DNA of 64,000 nt, taken from contig NZ_CP007213.1 in NCBI RefSeq assembly GCF_001411805.1, positions 2,728,001-2,792,000 on the forward strand. The letters run 5' to 3'. The notes under the pieces are model-generated. The model saw only the letters and a program-made list of their open reading frames with translations. It had not been told where the DNA came from and searched no databases. Position 1 is the stretch's first letter. The number at the start of each line of letters is the position of its first letter. Position numbers and translations under genes: made by a program. The DNA comes from Burkholderia plantarii. GTDB taxonomy: Bacteria; Pseudomonadota; Gammaproteobacteria; Burkholderiales; Burkholderiaceae. Shown here piece by piece: positions 1 through 9,784 of this stretch.

Positions 1-456
1 CCGCGATGCGTTCACCGGTCGCGGACACCCGACCGACTCGCCCGCCGGCCAGACCGCATCCGGCCGGCGGGGCGATGGCGGCGTGAGCGGACCGGCACGC
101 AATGTGAGCGTCGACGGACCACCCCGTCGCGTATTCAAAAGCAGACGGCCTGCTTCATCACGCGATCCTCGACGACGATCTCCGGCACGGCCTGCCCTCA
201 CGCGCCATTCACGGCAAGCCCGGTATCGGCCTCACGGCGCACGTCGTCCGGGACGGTGAGTTGCGGGTCGCCTCCGTTCAGCCGGTGAGATCGATCGCCG
301 GACCGGACGCGACGCGCTACTTCGGCGAACTGGCGGGGCTGGCCGCACTTTCCCCGGCCGCGGCCGGCGCGCCGGCGCGCGAGCGGCCGGGCCGGCAGCC
401 GGCGAGCCCCGGTCTCCGCATCGATCGGCGCGGCACCGATCACGGCCAATCGGCCG
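1..456. other. window edge, no supported gene
   Basis: I see no gene I can support here. On the minus strand a short reading frame ends around 198, with a further open stretch after its stop that ends near 139. This could be the remains of a decayed gene, but it matches no family I recognise. The downstream neighbour is the 3' end of the amidase gene. Confidence 0.4.
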
Positions 457-1929
457 TCACGCCACCGCCCGCCCCGCCCACACGGCCGGGCGCCGCTGCG
501 CCCACGGCCGCGCCTGCTCGAGCTGCCCGGCCAGCCGCAACAACACGGCCTCGCGCGCGAATCCCGCCGCGAACTGCATGCCGACCGGCAGGCCCGTCTG
601 CGGATGGCTCGCGAGCGGCACCGACATGGCGGGCACGCCGGCCACGTTGAACGGCGGCGTGAACGGCGCCTGCCGGAACACATGCCCGGTCCATTCGAGC
701 CCGCTCATCACCTCGGCGCCCTCGCCGTAGGCGCCGATCGGTGGCGGCATGCGCGGCAGCGTCGGCGTGAGCAGCACGTCGAACGTCTCGAACCAGCCGC
801 CCACGGCGCGCGTCACGGTGTTGCGCAGCGCCAGCGCGGCGGCGAACGCGGCGGCCGTGCCGCTGTTGCCGTAATGGAAGCAGGCCAGCGTGGCCGGCTC
901 CAGCGTCGTCGCATCGACCGGCCGGCCGGTGGCGGCGGCCAGCCCCTCGATCCAGCCCACCAGCGTGGCACACCAGATCGTCGCGTTCATCTGCACGAAC
1001 GCGTCCCACGACACGCCGAGCGCGGGGCGCACCTCGAACACCGTATGGCCCAGTTCCTCGAGCAGCGCCGCGCTCGCCTCGACCTGCGCCGCGATGGCGG
1101 GATCGGTGCGCTCGCCGCTCCACGGCTCGATCATCATGCCGATCCGCAGCCGGCCCGGCTCGCGACCCACCTCGGACAGGAAGCCGCGCTCGGGCGCGGC
1201 GGTCACGTAGGGCTCGCCCGGCGCGTGGCCCTGTATCGCGTCGAGCAGGGCGGCGCTGTCGCGCACGCTGCGGCTCACGCCCAACTGCACGCCGAAGCCC
1301 GCGAACACCTCGTCGAGCGCCGGCCCGTTCGAGCTGCGTCCGCGCGTCGGCTTGAGCCCGAACAGGCCGTTGCAGGCGGCGGGCACGCGAATCGAGCCGG
1401 CCGCGTCGGTGGCATGCGCGAGCGGCACGATGCCGGCCGCCACCGCCGCCGCGGCGCCGCCGCTGGAGCCGCCCGCGCCCAGCGCCGGCTGCCACGGGTT
1501 GCGCGTGGCGCCCTGCAGCACGGATTCGGTGGTGGTGCTGAACGCCATCTCGGGCGTGGTGGTGCGGCCGATCGTGACCAACCCGGCCGCGCGAAAGCGC
1601 GACATCAGCCACGAATCGTCGGGCGCCACCATGCCGGCGGCGAGCCGGCTGCCGAGTTCCAGCCGCTTGCCGCGCATCGTCACCGCGAGATCCTTGATCA
1701 GGAACGGCACGCCGGCCAGCGGCCCGGCGCCGTGGGCAGGCTCGTCGCGCCCGCCGTGCCCGCCGCTCTCGCTCGCGGGCCAGTGCTCGATGACCGCGTT
1801 GAGCGCGGGATTCACGGCCTCGATCGCCGCGCCGGCGAGTGCCGCCAGTTCGGCCGCCGTGACGTCGCCGTCGGCCACCCGTTTCGAGAGCCCGACCGCG
1901 TCGTGGCTCGTGTATTCGTCGAGATTCAT
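457..1929 (-). CDS. amidase (amidase signature family)
   Basis: A 490-residue amidase-signature enzyme that hydrolyses a carboxylic amide to acid and ammonia; the substrate is not readable from sequence. The Ser-cisSer-Lys triad is visible: Lys79 in FLIKDLAV, the glycine/serine loop GAGGSSGG at 151-158, and the nucleophile Ser179 in DAAGSIRVPAA. Length is normal for the family. I chose the ATG at 1929 because homologous sequence begins there (MNLDEYTSHDAVGL); the frame is open further upstream but codes for low-complexity arginine/alanine sequence. It is divergent from a LysR gene 143 bp away, which is likely its regulator. The lack of a signal peptide suggests a cytoplasmic enzyme. It could be annotated GatA-like, but no GatB or GatC is nearby, so a stand-alone catabolic amidase is more likely. 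Confidence 0.9.
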   Translation of the reverse strand: MNLDEYTSHDAVGLSKRVADGDVTAAELAALAGAAIEAVNPALNAVIEHWPASESGGHGGRDEPAHGAGPLAGVPFLIKDLAVTMRGKRLELGSRLAAGMVAPDDSWLMSRFRAAGLVTIGRTTTPEMAFSTTTESVLQGATRNPWQPALGAGGSSGGAAAAVAAGIVPLAHATDAAGSIRVPAACNGLFGLKPTRGRSSNGPALDEVFAGFGVQLGVSRSVRDSAALLDAIQGHAPGEPYVTAAPERGFLSEVGREPGRLRIGMMIEPWSGERTDPAIAAQVEASAALLEELGHTVFEVRPALGVSWDAFVQMNATIWCATLVGWIEGLAAATGRPVDATTLEPATLACFHYGNSGTAAAFAAALALRNTVTRAVGGWFETFDVLLTPTLPRMPPPIGAYGEGAEVMSGLEWTGHVFRQAPFTPPFNVAGVPAMSVPLASHPQTGLPVGMQFAAGFAREAVLLRLAGQLEQARPWAQRRPAVWAGRAVA

Positions 1930-2072
1930 GTTCGCCTCCGTTGGAACAGCGAGACGATAAGCGCGGCGCGCGCCGCCGATTAGCCGCGCCGGGCGGCAAG
2001 GATTGCACCACCCATGGCACAATCGGCGAGCCGGCGCGGCCCGCCGCCGGCATCGACCGGAGGCGCGCATTC

Positions 2073-2981
2073 ATGGCCAGGGATCTCAACGACACGCTCG
2101 TCTTCGTGCGCGTGGTGCAGGCGGGCAGCTTCACGGCCGCGGCGCTGGCGCTGCAGATGCCGAAGACCACCGTGAGCCGGCGCGTGCGCGAACTCGAGGC
2201 CCACCTCGGCGCGCAGCTGCTGCACCGGACCACGCGCAAGCTGCGCCTCACCGAGGCCGGCACCGCCTATTTCGAGCGCTGCGGCCCGATCGCCGCGCAG
2301 CTCGACGAGGCCGAGCAAGCGGTGCAGCGCATTCGCGGCAGGCCGGCCGGCTGGCTGCGCGTGACGCTGCCGTATTCGTTCGGCGCCACCTGGATCGCGC
2401 CGCTGATCGCCGGGTTCCGCACGCGCTATCCCGAGATGCGGCTCGAGATCCTCGCCACGCACGTGCCGCTCGACCTGTTCGAGGCGGACGTGGACGTGGC
2501 CCTGCGCCTGGGCGTGCCGCCCGATTCGAGCCTCGTGGCGCGGCGGCTCGGCAGCTTCCCGACCTCGATCTACGCGAGCCCCGCCTGGTTCGAGCGCCAC
2601 GGCGCGCCGGACCATCCCGACGCGCTGCGGCGGCTGCCCGCGCTCGCGCTGCATCAGGCGCGCAGCGAGCGCGGCTACGACTGGCCGTTGCGCCGGGCGG
2701 GCCGCAAGGCAGTGCGTTATCCCGTCGAGCCGGTGATCGTCGCGAGCGATCCGGTGCTGCTGCTGGACGCCGCGCGCGCGGGCCAGGGCATGCTGCTGGC
2801 GATGGACGCGAGCATGGCGCCCGAGGTCGAGGCGGGCCGCCTGCGCCGCGTGCTGCCCGACTGGAGCGGGCCGCCGCAGGATCTCAACGCGCTGTTTCCG
2901 CGCGAACGCGTGGCGTCGCCGAAACGGCAGGCGTTCCTGAACTACCTGAAGGCGCAGCTGCGTTTCGCGCCCGCGCGCTGA
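2073..2981 (+). CDS. LysR-family transcriptional regulator
   Basis: A 302-residue LysR regulator. The winged HTH lies at about residues 3-60 (GSFTAAALALQMPKTTVSRRV is the helix-turn-helix core), followed by the periplasmic-binding-like effector domain. The ATG at 2073 is used because the HTH starts immediately after it; the open frame extends upstream without conserved sequence. The sequence type (LNDTLVFVRVVQAGSFTAAA, then LLHRTTRKLRLTEAG) is that of the common DsdC/CrgA-like LysR subgroup. It is divergently arranged with the amidase gene, so control of that gene from the 143-bp shared intergenic region is the simplest inference. The inducer is unknown. It ends 9 bp before the convergent hybrid kinase gene. 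Confidence 0.9.
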   Translation: MARDLNDTLVFVRVVQAGSFTAAALALQMPKTTVSRRVRELEAHLGAQLLHRTTRKLRLTEAGTAYFERCGPIAAQLDEAEQAVQRIRGRPAGWLRVTLPYSFGATWIAPLIAGFRTRYPEMRLEILATHVPLDLFEADVDVALRLGVPPDSSLVARRLGSFPTSIYASPAWFERHGAPDHPDALRRLPALALHQARSERGYDWPLRRAGRKAVRYPVEPVIVASDPVLLLDAARAGQGMLLAMDASMAPEVEAGRLRRVLPDWSGPPQDLNALFPRERVASPKRQAFLNYLKAQLRFAPAR

Positions 2982-2990
2982 ACCGCGCGG

Positions 2991-5384
2991 CTAGCGCCGC
3001 GCGGCCTTCTGCACCGCGCTGAACAGCTGGTCGGCGTCGAACGGCTTGCGCAACGCCGTCCACGGGAAACCGGGGTCCTCGTCCTTCGAGACGGCGTGGC
3101 CCGAGGCGAAGATCACGCCGATGCCGGGACACAGCCGCACGGCCTCGCGCGCGAGGTCCATGCCGTGCATCCGCGGCAGCGTCAGGTCGGTCAGCAGCAC
3201 GTCGAATGGCTGCGCGCGCAGCGCCTCCAGCGCCGCGTCCGGATCGGCCACCTTAACCGGCTCGTGGCCGCACATCGTCAGCAGCAGGCCGACCGCCTCC
3301 AGCGAATCGACGTCGTCGTCCACCACCAGCACGCGCGTGGCCGCCGGCTGGTTCTGATTTTGGTCCCGGCCTTCCCGGTGCGGCCCGGCCGCGTCCGCGC
3401 GCGATGCATCCGCCGCCCCTTCGGCCGCGTCCTCGCTCGCGCCCGGGCCGAGCATCAGCCGCAGCTTGTAGGCAAGCTGCTCGCGGCTGTAGGGCTTGCT
3501 GAGCAGTTCCACGCCAGGGTCCAGCCGCCCGCCGTGGACGATCGCGTTCTGCGTGTAGCCCGAGGTGAACAGCACCTTGAGGCCGGGCACCATCTGCACG
3601 GCGCGGCGCGCCATGTCGGGGCTGCGCACCGGCCCCGGCATCACCACGTCGGTGAACACCAGGTCGACGTGGACGCCGCTGCCGATCACGGCCAGCGCCT
3701 GCTGCGCGTCGTTGGCCTTGAGCACGGCATAGCCGAGCCCCGCCAGCATGTCGATCACGGTCGACTGCACCGACAGGTCGTCCTCCACCACCAGGATCGT
3801 CTCGCAGCCGCGCCGCAGCGAGCCGGAATGCGTCGGGCGCGGGTCGGCGAGCGCCTCGGTGGAGCGCGGCAGGTAGATCTTCACGGTGGTGCCGTGGCCC
3901 ACCTCGCTGTAGATGCGGATGTGACCGCCGCTCTGCTTGACGAAGCCGTAGGCCATGCTGAGGCCGAGCCCGGTGCCGTGCCCCTCCGGCTTGGTGGTGA
4001 AGAACGGTTCGAACGCGCGGTCGAGCACCTCGCGCGTCATGCCGGCGCCGGTGTCGGTCACGGCCAGCATCACGTACTGGCCGGCCGGCACGTCGGGCAC
4101 GCTCGCCACGTAGCCGTCGTCGAGCATCGCATTGGCCAGTTCGAGCGTGAGCTTGCCGCCGTCGGGCATCGCATCGCGCGCGTTGATGGCGAGGTTCAGC
4201 ACCACGTTCTCGAGCTGATGCGGATCGACCTGGGTGTTCCAGAGGCCGCCCGCCACCACCGTCTCGATCTCGACCGGCTCGCCGAGCGCCTGGCGCAGCA
4301 GGTCGTCGATGTTGCGCAGCAGCCGCGCCGGGCTGATGACCGCAGGCTGCAGCGGCTGGCGGCGCCCGAACGCGAGCAGGTGGGACGCCAGCCGCGCGCC
4401 GCGATCGACCGCGCCGATCGCCTTGCCGAGCCGCTCGCGCGACCACGGGTCCGGTTCGTGGCGGCTCAGCAGCAGTTCGAGATTGCCGCGCATCACCTGC
4501 AGGACGTTGTTGAAATCGTGCGCGACGCCGCCCGTCAGCTTGCCGATCGCCTCCATCTTCTGCGCCTGGAACAGCGCGGTGCGCGTCTGCTCCAGCAGTT
4601 CGGCCGCCTCGCGGCGCTCGGTGATGTCGCGCGTGACCTTGGCGAAGCCGATCAGCTCGCCCTCGTGGCGGATCGCGTCGATCACGACGTGCGCCCAGAA
4701 GCGGCTGCCGTCGCGCCGCACGCGCCAGCCCTCGGCCTCGAAGCGGCCCTCGCGGCGGGCCGTCTCGAGCCCGCGCATCGGCACGCCGGCGGCGGCATCC
4801 TCGGCGGTATAGAAGCGCGAGAAATGCGAGCCGATGATCTGCGCGTCGGTGTAGCCCTTGATGCGCTCGGCGCCGGCGTTCCAGTTCGCCACGTAGCCAT
4901 CGGGCGAGAGCATGAAGATCGCATAGTCCACGACGCCCTGCACGAGCAGGCGAAAGCGCCGTTCGCTCTCGAGCGCGGCGTCGTGGTCGGCCTTCTTGTC
5001 GGTGATGTCGCGGACCACCTCGACGAAGCCGGGCAGGCCGCCGTTGCCGTCGGACAGCGCCGTGATCACGATGTTGGCCCAGAACGGCTCGCCGTCGCGG
5101 CGCAGCCGCCAGCCTTCCCTGGCGTGCCGGCCGTCGGCGACGGCGGCGGCCAGCGCCGCCTCGGGCGCCCCGGCCGCGCGCTCCGCGTCGCGATACAGCA
5201 CGCTCACGTGCTGCCCCACGATGTCCTCGCGCCGATAGCCGTGAATCAGCTGGCCGCCGCGATTCCAGCTGAGGATGCGGCCGTCCGGCGCCAGCGCGCA
5301 GATCGAGTAATCCTCGGTAGTCTCCATCCAGATGGCCGGCCAATGCGCGGCCAGGGCCGATCCGACTTCGATTCGATTCGTCAT
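2991..5384 (-). CDS. soluble hybrid histidine kinase (PAS-PAS-HisKA-HATPase-REC-REC)
   Basis: A 797-residue hybrid sensor kinase. Two PAS domains with PAC-type ends lie at about 15-130 and 142-258 (both end in V-x-RDIT). HisKA follows with His289 in GGVAHDFNNVLQ, the HWE/NtrB-like H-box form. The ATPase has N box NLAINARDAMPDG, DTGAGM and GLGLSMAYG. Two receiver domains follow, with phospho-acceptor Asp in LVFTDVVMPG and in DVLLTDLTLP. No transmembrane segment is seen, so it senses cytoplasmic signals, perhaps redox or a ligand through PAS. I chose the ATG at 5384 (MTNRIEV); an in-frame GTG at 5405 would add seven residues. No response-regulator gene with an output domain is adjacent, so the partner is elsewhere. 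The second receiver is more diverged and could act as a phosphate sink. Confidence 0.88.
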   Translation of the reverse strand: MTNRIEVGSALAAHWPAIWMETTEDYSICALAPDGRILSWNRGGQLIHGYRREDIVGQHVSVLYRDAERAAGAPEAALAAAVADGRHAREGWRLRRDGEPFWANIVITALSDGNGGLPGFVEVVRDITDKKADHDAALESERRFRLLVQGVVDYAIFMLSPDGYVANWNAGAERIKGYTDAQIIGSHFSRFYTAEDAAAGVPMRGLETARREGRFEAEGWRVRRDGSRFWAHVVIDAIRHEGELIGFAKVTRDITERREAAELLEQTRTALFQAQKMEAIGKLTGGVAHDFNNVLQVMRGNLELLLSRHEPDPWSRERLGKAIGAVDRGARLASHLLAFGRRQPLQPAVISPARLLRNIDDLLRQALGEPVEIETVVAGGLWNTQVDPHQLENVVLNLAINARDAMPDGGKLTLELANAMLDDGYVASVPDVPAGQYVMLAVTDTGAGMTREVLDRAFEPFFTTKPEGHGTGLGLSMAYGFVKQSGGHIRIYSEVGHGTTVKIYLPRSTEALADPRPTHSGSLRRGCETILVVEDDLSVQSTVIDMLAGLGYAVLKANDAQQALAVIGSGVHVDLVFTDVVMPGPVRSPDMARRAVQMVPGLKVLFTSGYTQNAIVHGGRLDPGVELLSKPYSREQLAYKLRLMLGPGASEDAAEGAADASRADAAGPHREGRDQNQNQPAATRVLVVDDDVDSLEAVGLLLTMCGHEPVKVADPDAALEALRAQPFDVLLTDLTLPRMHGMDLAREAVRLCPGIGVIFASGHAVSKDEDPGFPWTALRKPFDADQLFSAVQKAARR

Positions 5385-5928
5385 GATTCCGACAACCCCA
5401 GACACGTCGGCAACGGCGGCGGCAGACCGGCGTCTGTCCGCTCGACGGCGTTACCGGCGCGTTGCCATTTCGTTGCGCAAGCTGCGCTCCCCGGGACGGG
5501 GCGACGCCTCGCATCGAGGGCGCCGCCGTTCGTCCTTCCTCCGCATTCGTGATTTTCCGGACTCCGCCATCCGCAGCGAGCGGACGGTTGCCGTGTCGAG
5601 GGTCGTGACCCGGAACGGCATACCGAAAATTTCCCCGCATTGTGTCATTTTTTGGACGCCACGCCGACCGGCCCGCGCGGACGCGCCATGTTCCGAGGGC
5701 GCGCACGCCAGCCGGACGATCCGGGAATGCGTGCGTGGGGGGAGCGCGGCGCCGCGCGATCCGGCGAGGACCGGCGGCGGCATCGCGTCGGGGGAAGCGA
5801 AGACGAACCGGGAGAACGAGCGGCACGCCGCGCGCGAACCGCCGGCGTGCCGCGTCCGGCAAGGCGCCGGGTCGATCGAATCGAAACGGGACAAATCCCG
5901 GGCACACGCCGCGCCGGCGGCGCGCGGC
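5385..5928. other. intergenic region, no gene seen
   Basis: About 540 bp between the kinase start and the end of the gallate-cluster operon. Open frames here are GC-rich shadows with no recognisable domain. The kinase promoter should lie in the left part, but no clear -35/-10 pair stands out. Confidence 0.4.
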
Positions 5929-6642
5929 CTACGCCGGCTCCATGCCGAACGCGCGCTTCGCGGCTTCGGCCTGCGGCGAGGCGAGGAAGGCCAGGAACCG
6001 GCGGGCCGCGCCCACGCGCGCCGGCGCCGCCGTCGTGCCCAGTGCCGCGCCGAACACCGTCACGGCCTGCACGGCATCCGGCAGCGGCCCGAGCACGACG
6101 ATGCCGGGCTGGCCGAGCAGCTCGCTGCCCTGCTGGAAGCCGAGTTCGGCCTCCCCGCTCGCCACCAGGCTCGCCACCGGCACGCCGGGGCGCGCCTGCA
6201 CGAGGCGCGCGGCGATCGCGTCGGCAAGCCCCCAGCGCGCGAACAGCGCTTCGAGATGGCGCCCGCTCGGCCCGGTCGAATATCCGATCGAACGGCTGTC
6301 GGCCACGGCCTGCCGCACCGCCTGCTCGGTGTCGATCGCGGGACGCGTCGCGCCTTCGCGCACGGCCACCGCGATCCCCGAGCGGGCCACCGCCACCCGG
6401 CTCGCGGCATCGACGCGCCCGGCCTGTTCGAGGCTCGCCAGCGCGTCGCCGGCCAGCGCGACGAGATCGAACGGCTCGCCCTGCGCGACGCGGCGCGCGG
6501 CTTCCACGCCGCCCACCGATTCGACGGCGACGCGCTGCCCGGTGAGCGCGGCATGCTGATCCGCCAGGCGCTGCAGGATCTGCCGCGTGGCCATGGACGA
6601 GATCAGCGTGAGCGGCGGCGCGCCGCCTTCGTGGGAGGTCAT
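5929..6642 (-). CDS. ModA-like substrate-binding-fold protein without signal peptide
   Basis: A 237-residue protein resembling periplasmic binding proteins of the ModA/molybdate type: LTLISSMATRQILQRLADQH at the start, a VAGGVEAARRVAQGEPFDLVAL-like strand-loop, then SIGYSTGPSGRHLEALFARWGL and VASGEAELGFQQGSELL. These are the usual ligand-site segments of that fold. Unlike true ABC binding proteins it has no signal peptide: the fold begins within 12 residues of the start. It is the last gene of the minus-strand gallate operon, 15 bp downstream of the LigK-like aldolase, and there is no permease or ATPase nearby. The location suggests a cytoplasmic role in this pathway, for example binding a tricarboxylic intermediate, but that is inference. 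Function should be treated as unknown. Confidence 0.75.
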   Translation of the reverse strand: MTSHEGGAPPLTLISSMATRQILQRLADQHAALTGQRVAVESVGGVEAARRVAQGEPFDLVALAGDALASLEQAGRVDAASRVAVARSGIAVAVREGATRPAIDTEQAVRQAVADSRSIGYSTGPSGRHLEALFARWGLADAIAARLVQARPGVPVASLVASGEAELGFQQGSELLGQPGIVVLGPLPDAVQAVTVFGAALGTTAAPARVGAARRFLAFLASPQAEAAKRAFGMEPA

Positions 6643-6657
6643 CGGTGCCGGCGCTCC

Positions 6658-7341
6658 CTAGTCGATGTAGCGCAGGCCGGCCTGCGCGAGCGTCTCGCGC
6701 ATCTTGTACATGTCGAGCCCGAGCACGCCCGAGGCAAGCCTCGCGCGCTTGTCGGCCTCGTTGGCCTCGCGCGCCGCGGCCTTTTCCAGCACCTCGGCGG
6801 CACGCGCGCGCGGCACCACCACCACGCCGTCGTCGTCGGCCACCACCACGTCGCCGGGCGTGACGAACGCGCCGGCGCAGACCACCGGCACGTTGACCGA
6901 GCCGAGCGTCGCCTTCACGGTGCCCTTCGACGAGATCGCCTTGCTCCAGACCGGGAAGTCCATCTGCTTGAGCACGGCCACGTCGCGCACGCCGCCGTCG
7001 ATCACGAGGCCGCGCGCGCCGCGCGCCTGGAAGCTGGTGGCCAGCAGGTCGCCGAAGAAGCCGTCGGTGGTGTCGGCGGTGCAGGCCGCGATCACCAGGT
7101 CGCCGGGGCGGATCTGCTCGGCGGCCACGTGCAGCATCCAGTTGTCGCCGGGCTGCAGCAGCACCGTGACGGCCGTGCCGCCCGCCTGCGCGCCGGGATA
7201 GATCGGCCGCATGTAGGGCTTCATCAGGCCGACCCGGCCCATCGCCTCATGGACGGTCGCGCTGCCGAGCGCGCCCAGCTTCGTCGCGACGTCGCCGTCC
7301 GCGCGTTCGATATTGCGATACACCACACCGAGTTCGTACAT
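6658..7341 (-). CDS. ligK: 4-carboxy-4-hydroxy-2-oxoadipate aldolase / oxaloacetate decarboxylase
   Basis: A 227-residue class II-type aldolase of the RraA/LigK fold. It cleaves 4-carboxy-4-hydroxy-2-oxoadipate to pyruvate and oxaloacetate, the last step of gallate and protocatechuate 4,5-cleavage. Family hallmarks are visible: [16 protein letters not shown] near the N-terminus, the [27 protein letters not shown] segment containing the G-D-LLA loop and the Arg/Asp that hold the divalent metal, and the C-terminal domain [18 protein letters not shown] typical of RraA-like aldolases. The ATG at 7341 gives the conserved start [11 protein letters not shown]. It begins 2 bp after the stop of the LigJ-like gene, so the two are translationally coupled. 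The name galC is used in Pseudomonas. Confidence 0.93.
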   Translation of the reverse strand: MYELGVVYRNIERADGDVATKLGALGSATVHEAMGRVGLMKPYMRPIYPGAQAGGTAVTVLLQPGDNWMLHVAAEQIRPGDLVIAACTADTTDGFFGDLLATSFQARGARGLVIDGGVRDVAVLKQMDFPVWSKAISSKGTVKATLGSVNVPVVCAGAFVTPGDVVVADDDGVVVVPRARAAEVLEKAAAREANEADKRARLASGVLGLDMYKMRETLAQAGLRYID

Positions 7342-7343
7342 GG

Positions 7344-8369
7344 TCACATTCCCTTGCGTTTGAGCGCCGCGTCGAGCCGCGGATAGACGCGCCGCGCGTT
7401 GCCTTCGTAGATCTGCCGGCGAGTCGCCGCGTCGATGTCGAGCGCCTCGATATAGCGCCTGGTGTCGTCGTAGTAATGCCCGGTCTCGGGATCGATGCCG
7501 CGCACCGCGCCGATCATCTCGCTCGCGAAGAGGATGTTGTCGACCGGGATCACGCCGGTCAGCAGGTCGATGCCGGGCTGGTGATAGACGCAGGTATCGA
7601 AGAACACGTTGTTGAGCAGGTGGTCCTTCAGGAGCGGCTTCTTCATCTCCTGCGCGAGGCCGCGGAAGCGCCCCCAGTGGTAGGGCACCGCGCCGCCGCC
7701 GTGCGGGATCACGAACTTCAGCGTCGGGAAGTCCTTGAACAGGTCCGAGGTCAGGCACTGCATGAACGCGGTGGTGTCCGCGTTCAGGTAGTGGGCGCCG
7801 GTGGTGTGGAAGCAGTGGTTGCAGCTGGTGCTGACGTGGATCATCGCCGGGATCCCGTACTCGACCATCTTCTCGTAGATCGGATACCACGAGCGGTCCG
7901 ACAGCGGCGGGCTGGTCCAGTGGCCGCCCGACGGATCGGGGTTCAGGTTGATCGCCACGTTGCCGTACTGTTCGACGCACTTCACGAGCTCGGGAATGCA
8001 GGTCCTCGGATCGACGCCGGGGCTCTGCGGCAGCATCGCGGCCGGCGTGAAGTGGTCGGGGAACAGCTGGCTCACGCGATAGCAGAGCTCGTTGCAGATC
8101 GCGGCCCAGGTGCTGGACACCTCGAAGTCGCCGACGTGGTGCGCCATGAAGCTCGCGCGCGGACTGAACACGGTCAGGTCGAGGCCGCGCTCCTTCATCA
8201 GGCGCAGCTGGTTGGTCTCGATCGACTCGCGCAGCTCGTCGTCGCTGATCTTCAGCTCCGACACGGCCGGCTTCCGGGCCGGATCGGCGATGCCGGCAAT
8301 CTGCCGGTTGCGCCACGCCTCCAGCGCCTTCGGCGCGGTCGTGTAGTGGCCGTGAATATCGATGATCAT
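7344..8369 (-). CDS. ligJ: 4-oxalomesaconate hydratase (amidohydrolase superfamily)
   Basis: A 341-residue metal-dependent hydratase that adds water to 4-oxalomesaconate, giving 4-carboxy-4-hydroxy-2-oxoadipate. It belongs to the amidohydrolase superfamily: the N-terminal metal site DIHGHYTT, then [62 protein letters not shown] and [23 protein letters not shown] closely follow LigJ of Sphingobium. I chose the ATG at 8369 because AAGGA sits six bases upstream; an ATG two codons earlier (8375) touches the ribosome-binding site. The gene lies between the gallate dioxygenase and the LigK aldolase in pathway order. This is LigJ rather than the unrelated GalB hydratase of Pseudomonas putida. Confidence 0.93.
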   Translation of the reverse strand: MIIDIHGHYTTAPKALEAWRNRQIAGIADPARKPAVSELKISDDELRESIETNQLRLMKERGLDLTVFSPRASFMAHHVGDFEVSSTWAAICNELCYRVSQLFPDHFTPAAMLPQSPGVDPRTCIPELVKCVEQYGNVAINLNPDPSGGHWTSPPLSDRSWYPIYEKMVEYGIPAMIHVSTSCNHCFHTTGAHYLNADTTAFMQCLTSDLFKDFPTLKFVIPHGGGAVPYHWGRFRGLAQEMKKPLLKDHLLNNVFFDTCVYHQPGIDLLTGVIPVDNILFASEMIGAVRGIDPETGHYYDDTRRYIEALDIDAATRRQIYEGNARRVYPRLDAALKRKGM

Positions 8370-8461
8370 TTGCATTCCTTATCGTGGATACGTCGAACCG
8401 GACGAACGGGGCGCGCGGGTCGGGCCATCAGACCGGGCCGCGCGCGGGCCGTCCGCGCCGG

Positions 8462-9784
8462 TCATGGCGTGGCGTCGGTCCCGCCCGCTTCGCCTGCTTC
8501 GTTCTGGTCCCATGCCAGCGCGCCGGCCGTCTTGCCGGCCACCGAGTACAGCGCGCCCGGCGCGTTGCGCGTGCGCTGGAACGCCTCCAGCGTTTCGCCG
8601 CGCATCGCCGCGTAGATGTGCAGGTTCGATACGCCCGTCACGGCGCCGAGCTTCTCCAGCACGAAGAAGATCACGCCGTAGTGCAGCAGGCCGCGCCAGT
8701 CGCGCCGGCGGATCAGGTCGCGTTCCTGCTCCGAGAGCCCGGCCGCCTCGAAGCTGGCCTCGGGGTCGGCCGTGAACGCCGCGCGATGCGCGGGCTCCAC
8801 CATGCGGTGCAGGTACTCGTTGATGCGGTACGCCTTCACCGCGGTCTCGATCGAGAACGGATAGGTGCCCTCCAGCCGCTCGATGCCGTCGAGCTGCGCG
8901 GCCATGTGCCGACGATGGCGTTCGACGGCGGCAGGCACCGGCGCCTGCTCGACGCTCTCGAACACGGCCGTGGCGATGCCCGCCATCGACGGCAGGTAGT
9001 AGCTGCGATGCTTGCACTCGACGCTCGCCGACAGCGCGCCGCGCATGGTCAGCCACATGATCACCTCGGCGCCCTCGAAGCCGCCGAGCGTCGCGTATTC
9101 GGCGATCGTCATGTCGGCGAGCTGTTCGGGGTCGTGCTGGAACAGGTCGAGGAAGCGGTGATCCCAGTCGGTGTCGTTGAAGCCGGCGCGCTCGCCGTGA
9201 ACCTGGTGGGACAGCCCGCCAGTGGCCACGATCGCCACGCGCAGATCCTCCGGGTAGCTCTCCACCGCGCGCCGCAGCGCCTGGCCGAGCTTGTAGAAGC
9301 GCCGCGCGCCCGGCACCGGCAGCTGCAGCACGCCCATCTGCAGCGGCACCAGCCGCACCGGCCAGGCGGGATCATGCGGGCACAGCATCGACAGCGGCGA
9401 GAAACAGCCGTGATCGAGCTTGCGGTTCTGGAAGAACGACATGTCGAACTCGTCGGCCATCAGCGACCGGCCGATGTGCGCCGCGAACGCGGGATCGCCC
9501 TGGATCGGCGGCAGGTCGCGCGCGCCGCCGCCCTCGTCGGCCACTTCCCACTGCGGCCCGACGCCGAGCGCGAACGCCGAGTAGTGATCGAGGAAGAACG
9601 ACGTGACGTGGTCGTTGTAGATCAGCACCAGCACGTCGGGCCGCCTGTCCGCGAGCCAGTCGGCCAGCGGGGCGAAATTCTCGAAGATCGGCGCCCAGAC
9701 GGCGTCGTCACGCCTGTTCCTGTCGAAGGCGAAGCCGATCGTCGGGGTGTGCGATGCGGCGATGCCGCCAATGATCCGGGCCAT
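8462..9784 (-). CDS. galA: gallate dioxygenase (LigB-LigA fusion, extradiol type II)
   Basis: A 440-residue class III extradiol dioxygenase. The N-terminal LigB-like catalytic half carries the iron ligands His12 (AASHTPTIG), His59 (YNDHVTSF) and a glutamate at 237 or 240 (GGFEGAEVIMW), with the acid/base His193 in GGLSHQ. From about residue 290 the chain continues as a LigA-like small domain (LEGTYPFSIETAVKAYRINEYLHRM ... RRRDWRGLLHYGVIFFVLEKLGAVTG). Fusion of the two protocatechuate 4,5-dioxygenase subunits into one chain of 420-440 residues is characteristic of gallate dioxygenases (DesB, GalA), so gallate is the predicted substrate, giving 4-oxalomesaconate. It is the first gene of the operon with ligJ and ligK. 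The C-terminal tail (about the last 20 residues) is not conserved. Protocatechuate or 3-O-methylgallate cannot be excluded as substrates. Confidence 0.92.
   Translation of the reverse strand: MARIIGGIAASHTPTIGFAFDRNRRDDAVWAPIFENFAPLADWLADRRPDVLVLIYNDHVTSFFLDHYSAFALGVGPQWEVADEGGGARDLPPIQGDPAFAAHIGRSLMADEFDMSFFQNRKLDHGCFSPLSMLCPHDPAWPVRLVPLQMGVLQLPVPGARRFYKLGQALRRAVESYPEDLRVAIVATGGLSHQVHGERAGFNDTDWDHRFLDLFQHDPEQLADMTIAEYATLGGFEGAEVIMWLTMRGALSASVECKHRSYYLPSMAGIATAVFESVEQAPVPAAVERHRRHMAAQLDGIERLEGTYPFSIETAVKAYRINEYLHRMVEPAHRAAFTADPEASFEAAGLSEQERDLIRRRDWRGLLHYGVIFFVLEKLGAVTGVSNLHIYAAMRGETLEAFQRTRNAPGALYSVAGKTAGALAWDQNEAGEAGGTDATP

Noticed and set aside
198..683. Minus-strand 161-codon frame and opposing 129-codon frame near the window start
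   Set aside because: Arginine/serine-rich and proline-rich translations typical of antisense frames in GC-rich DNA; no domain or ribosome-binding site.
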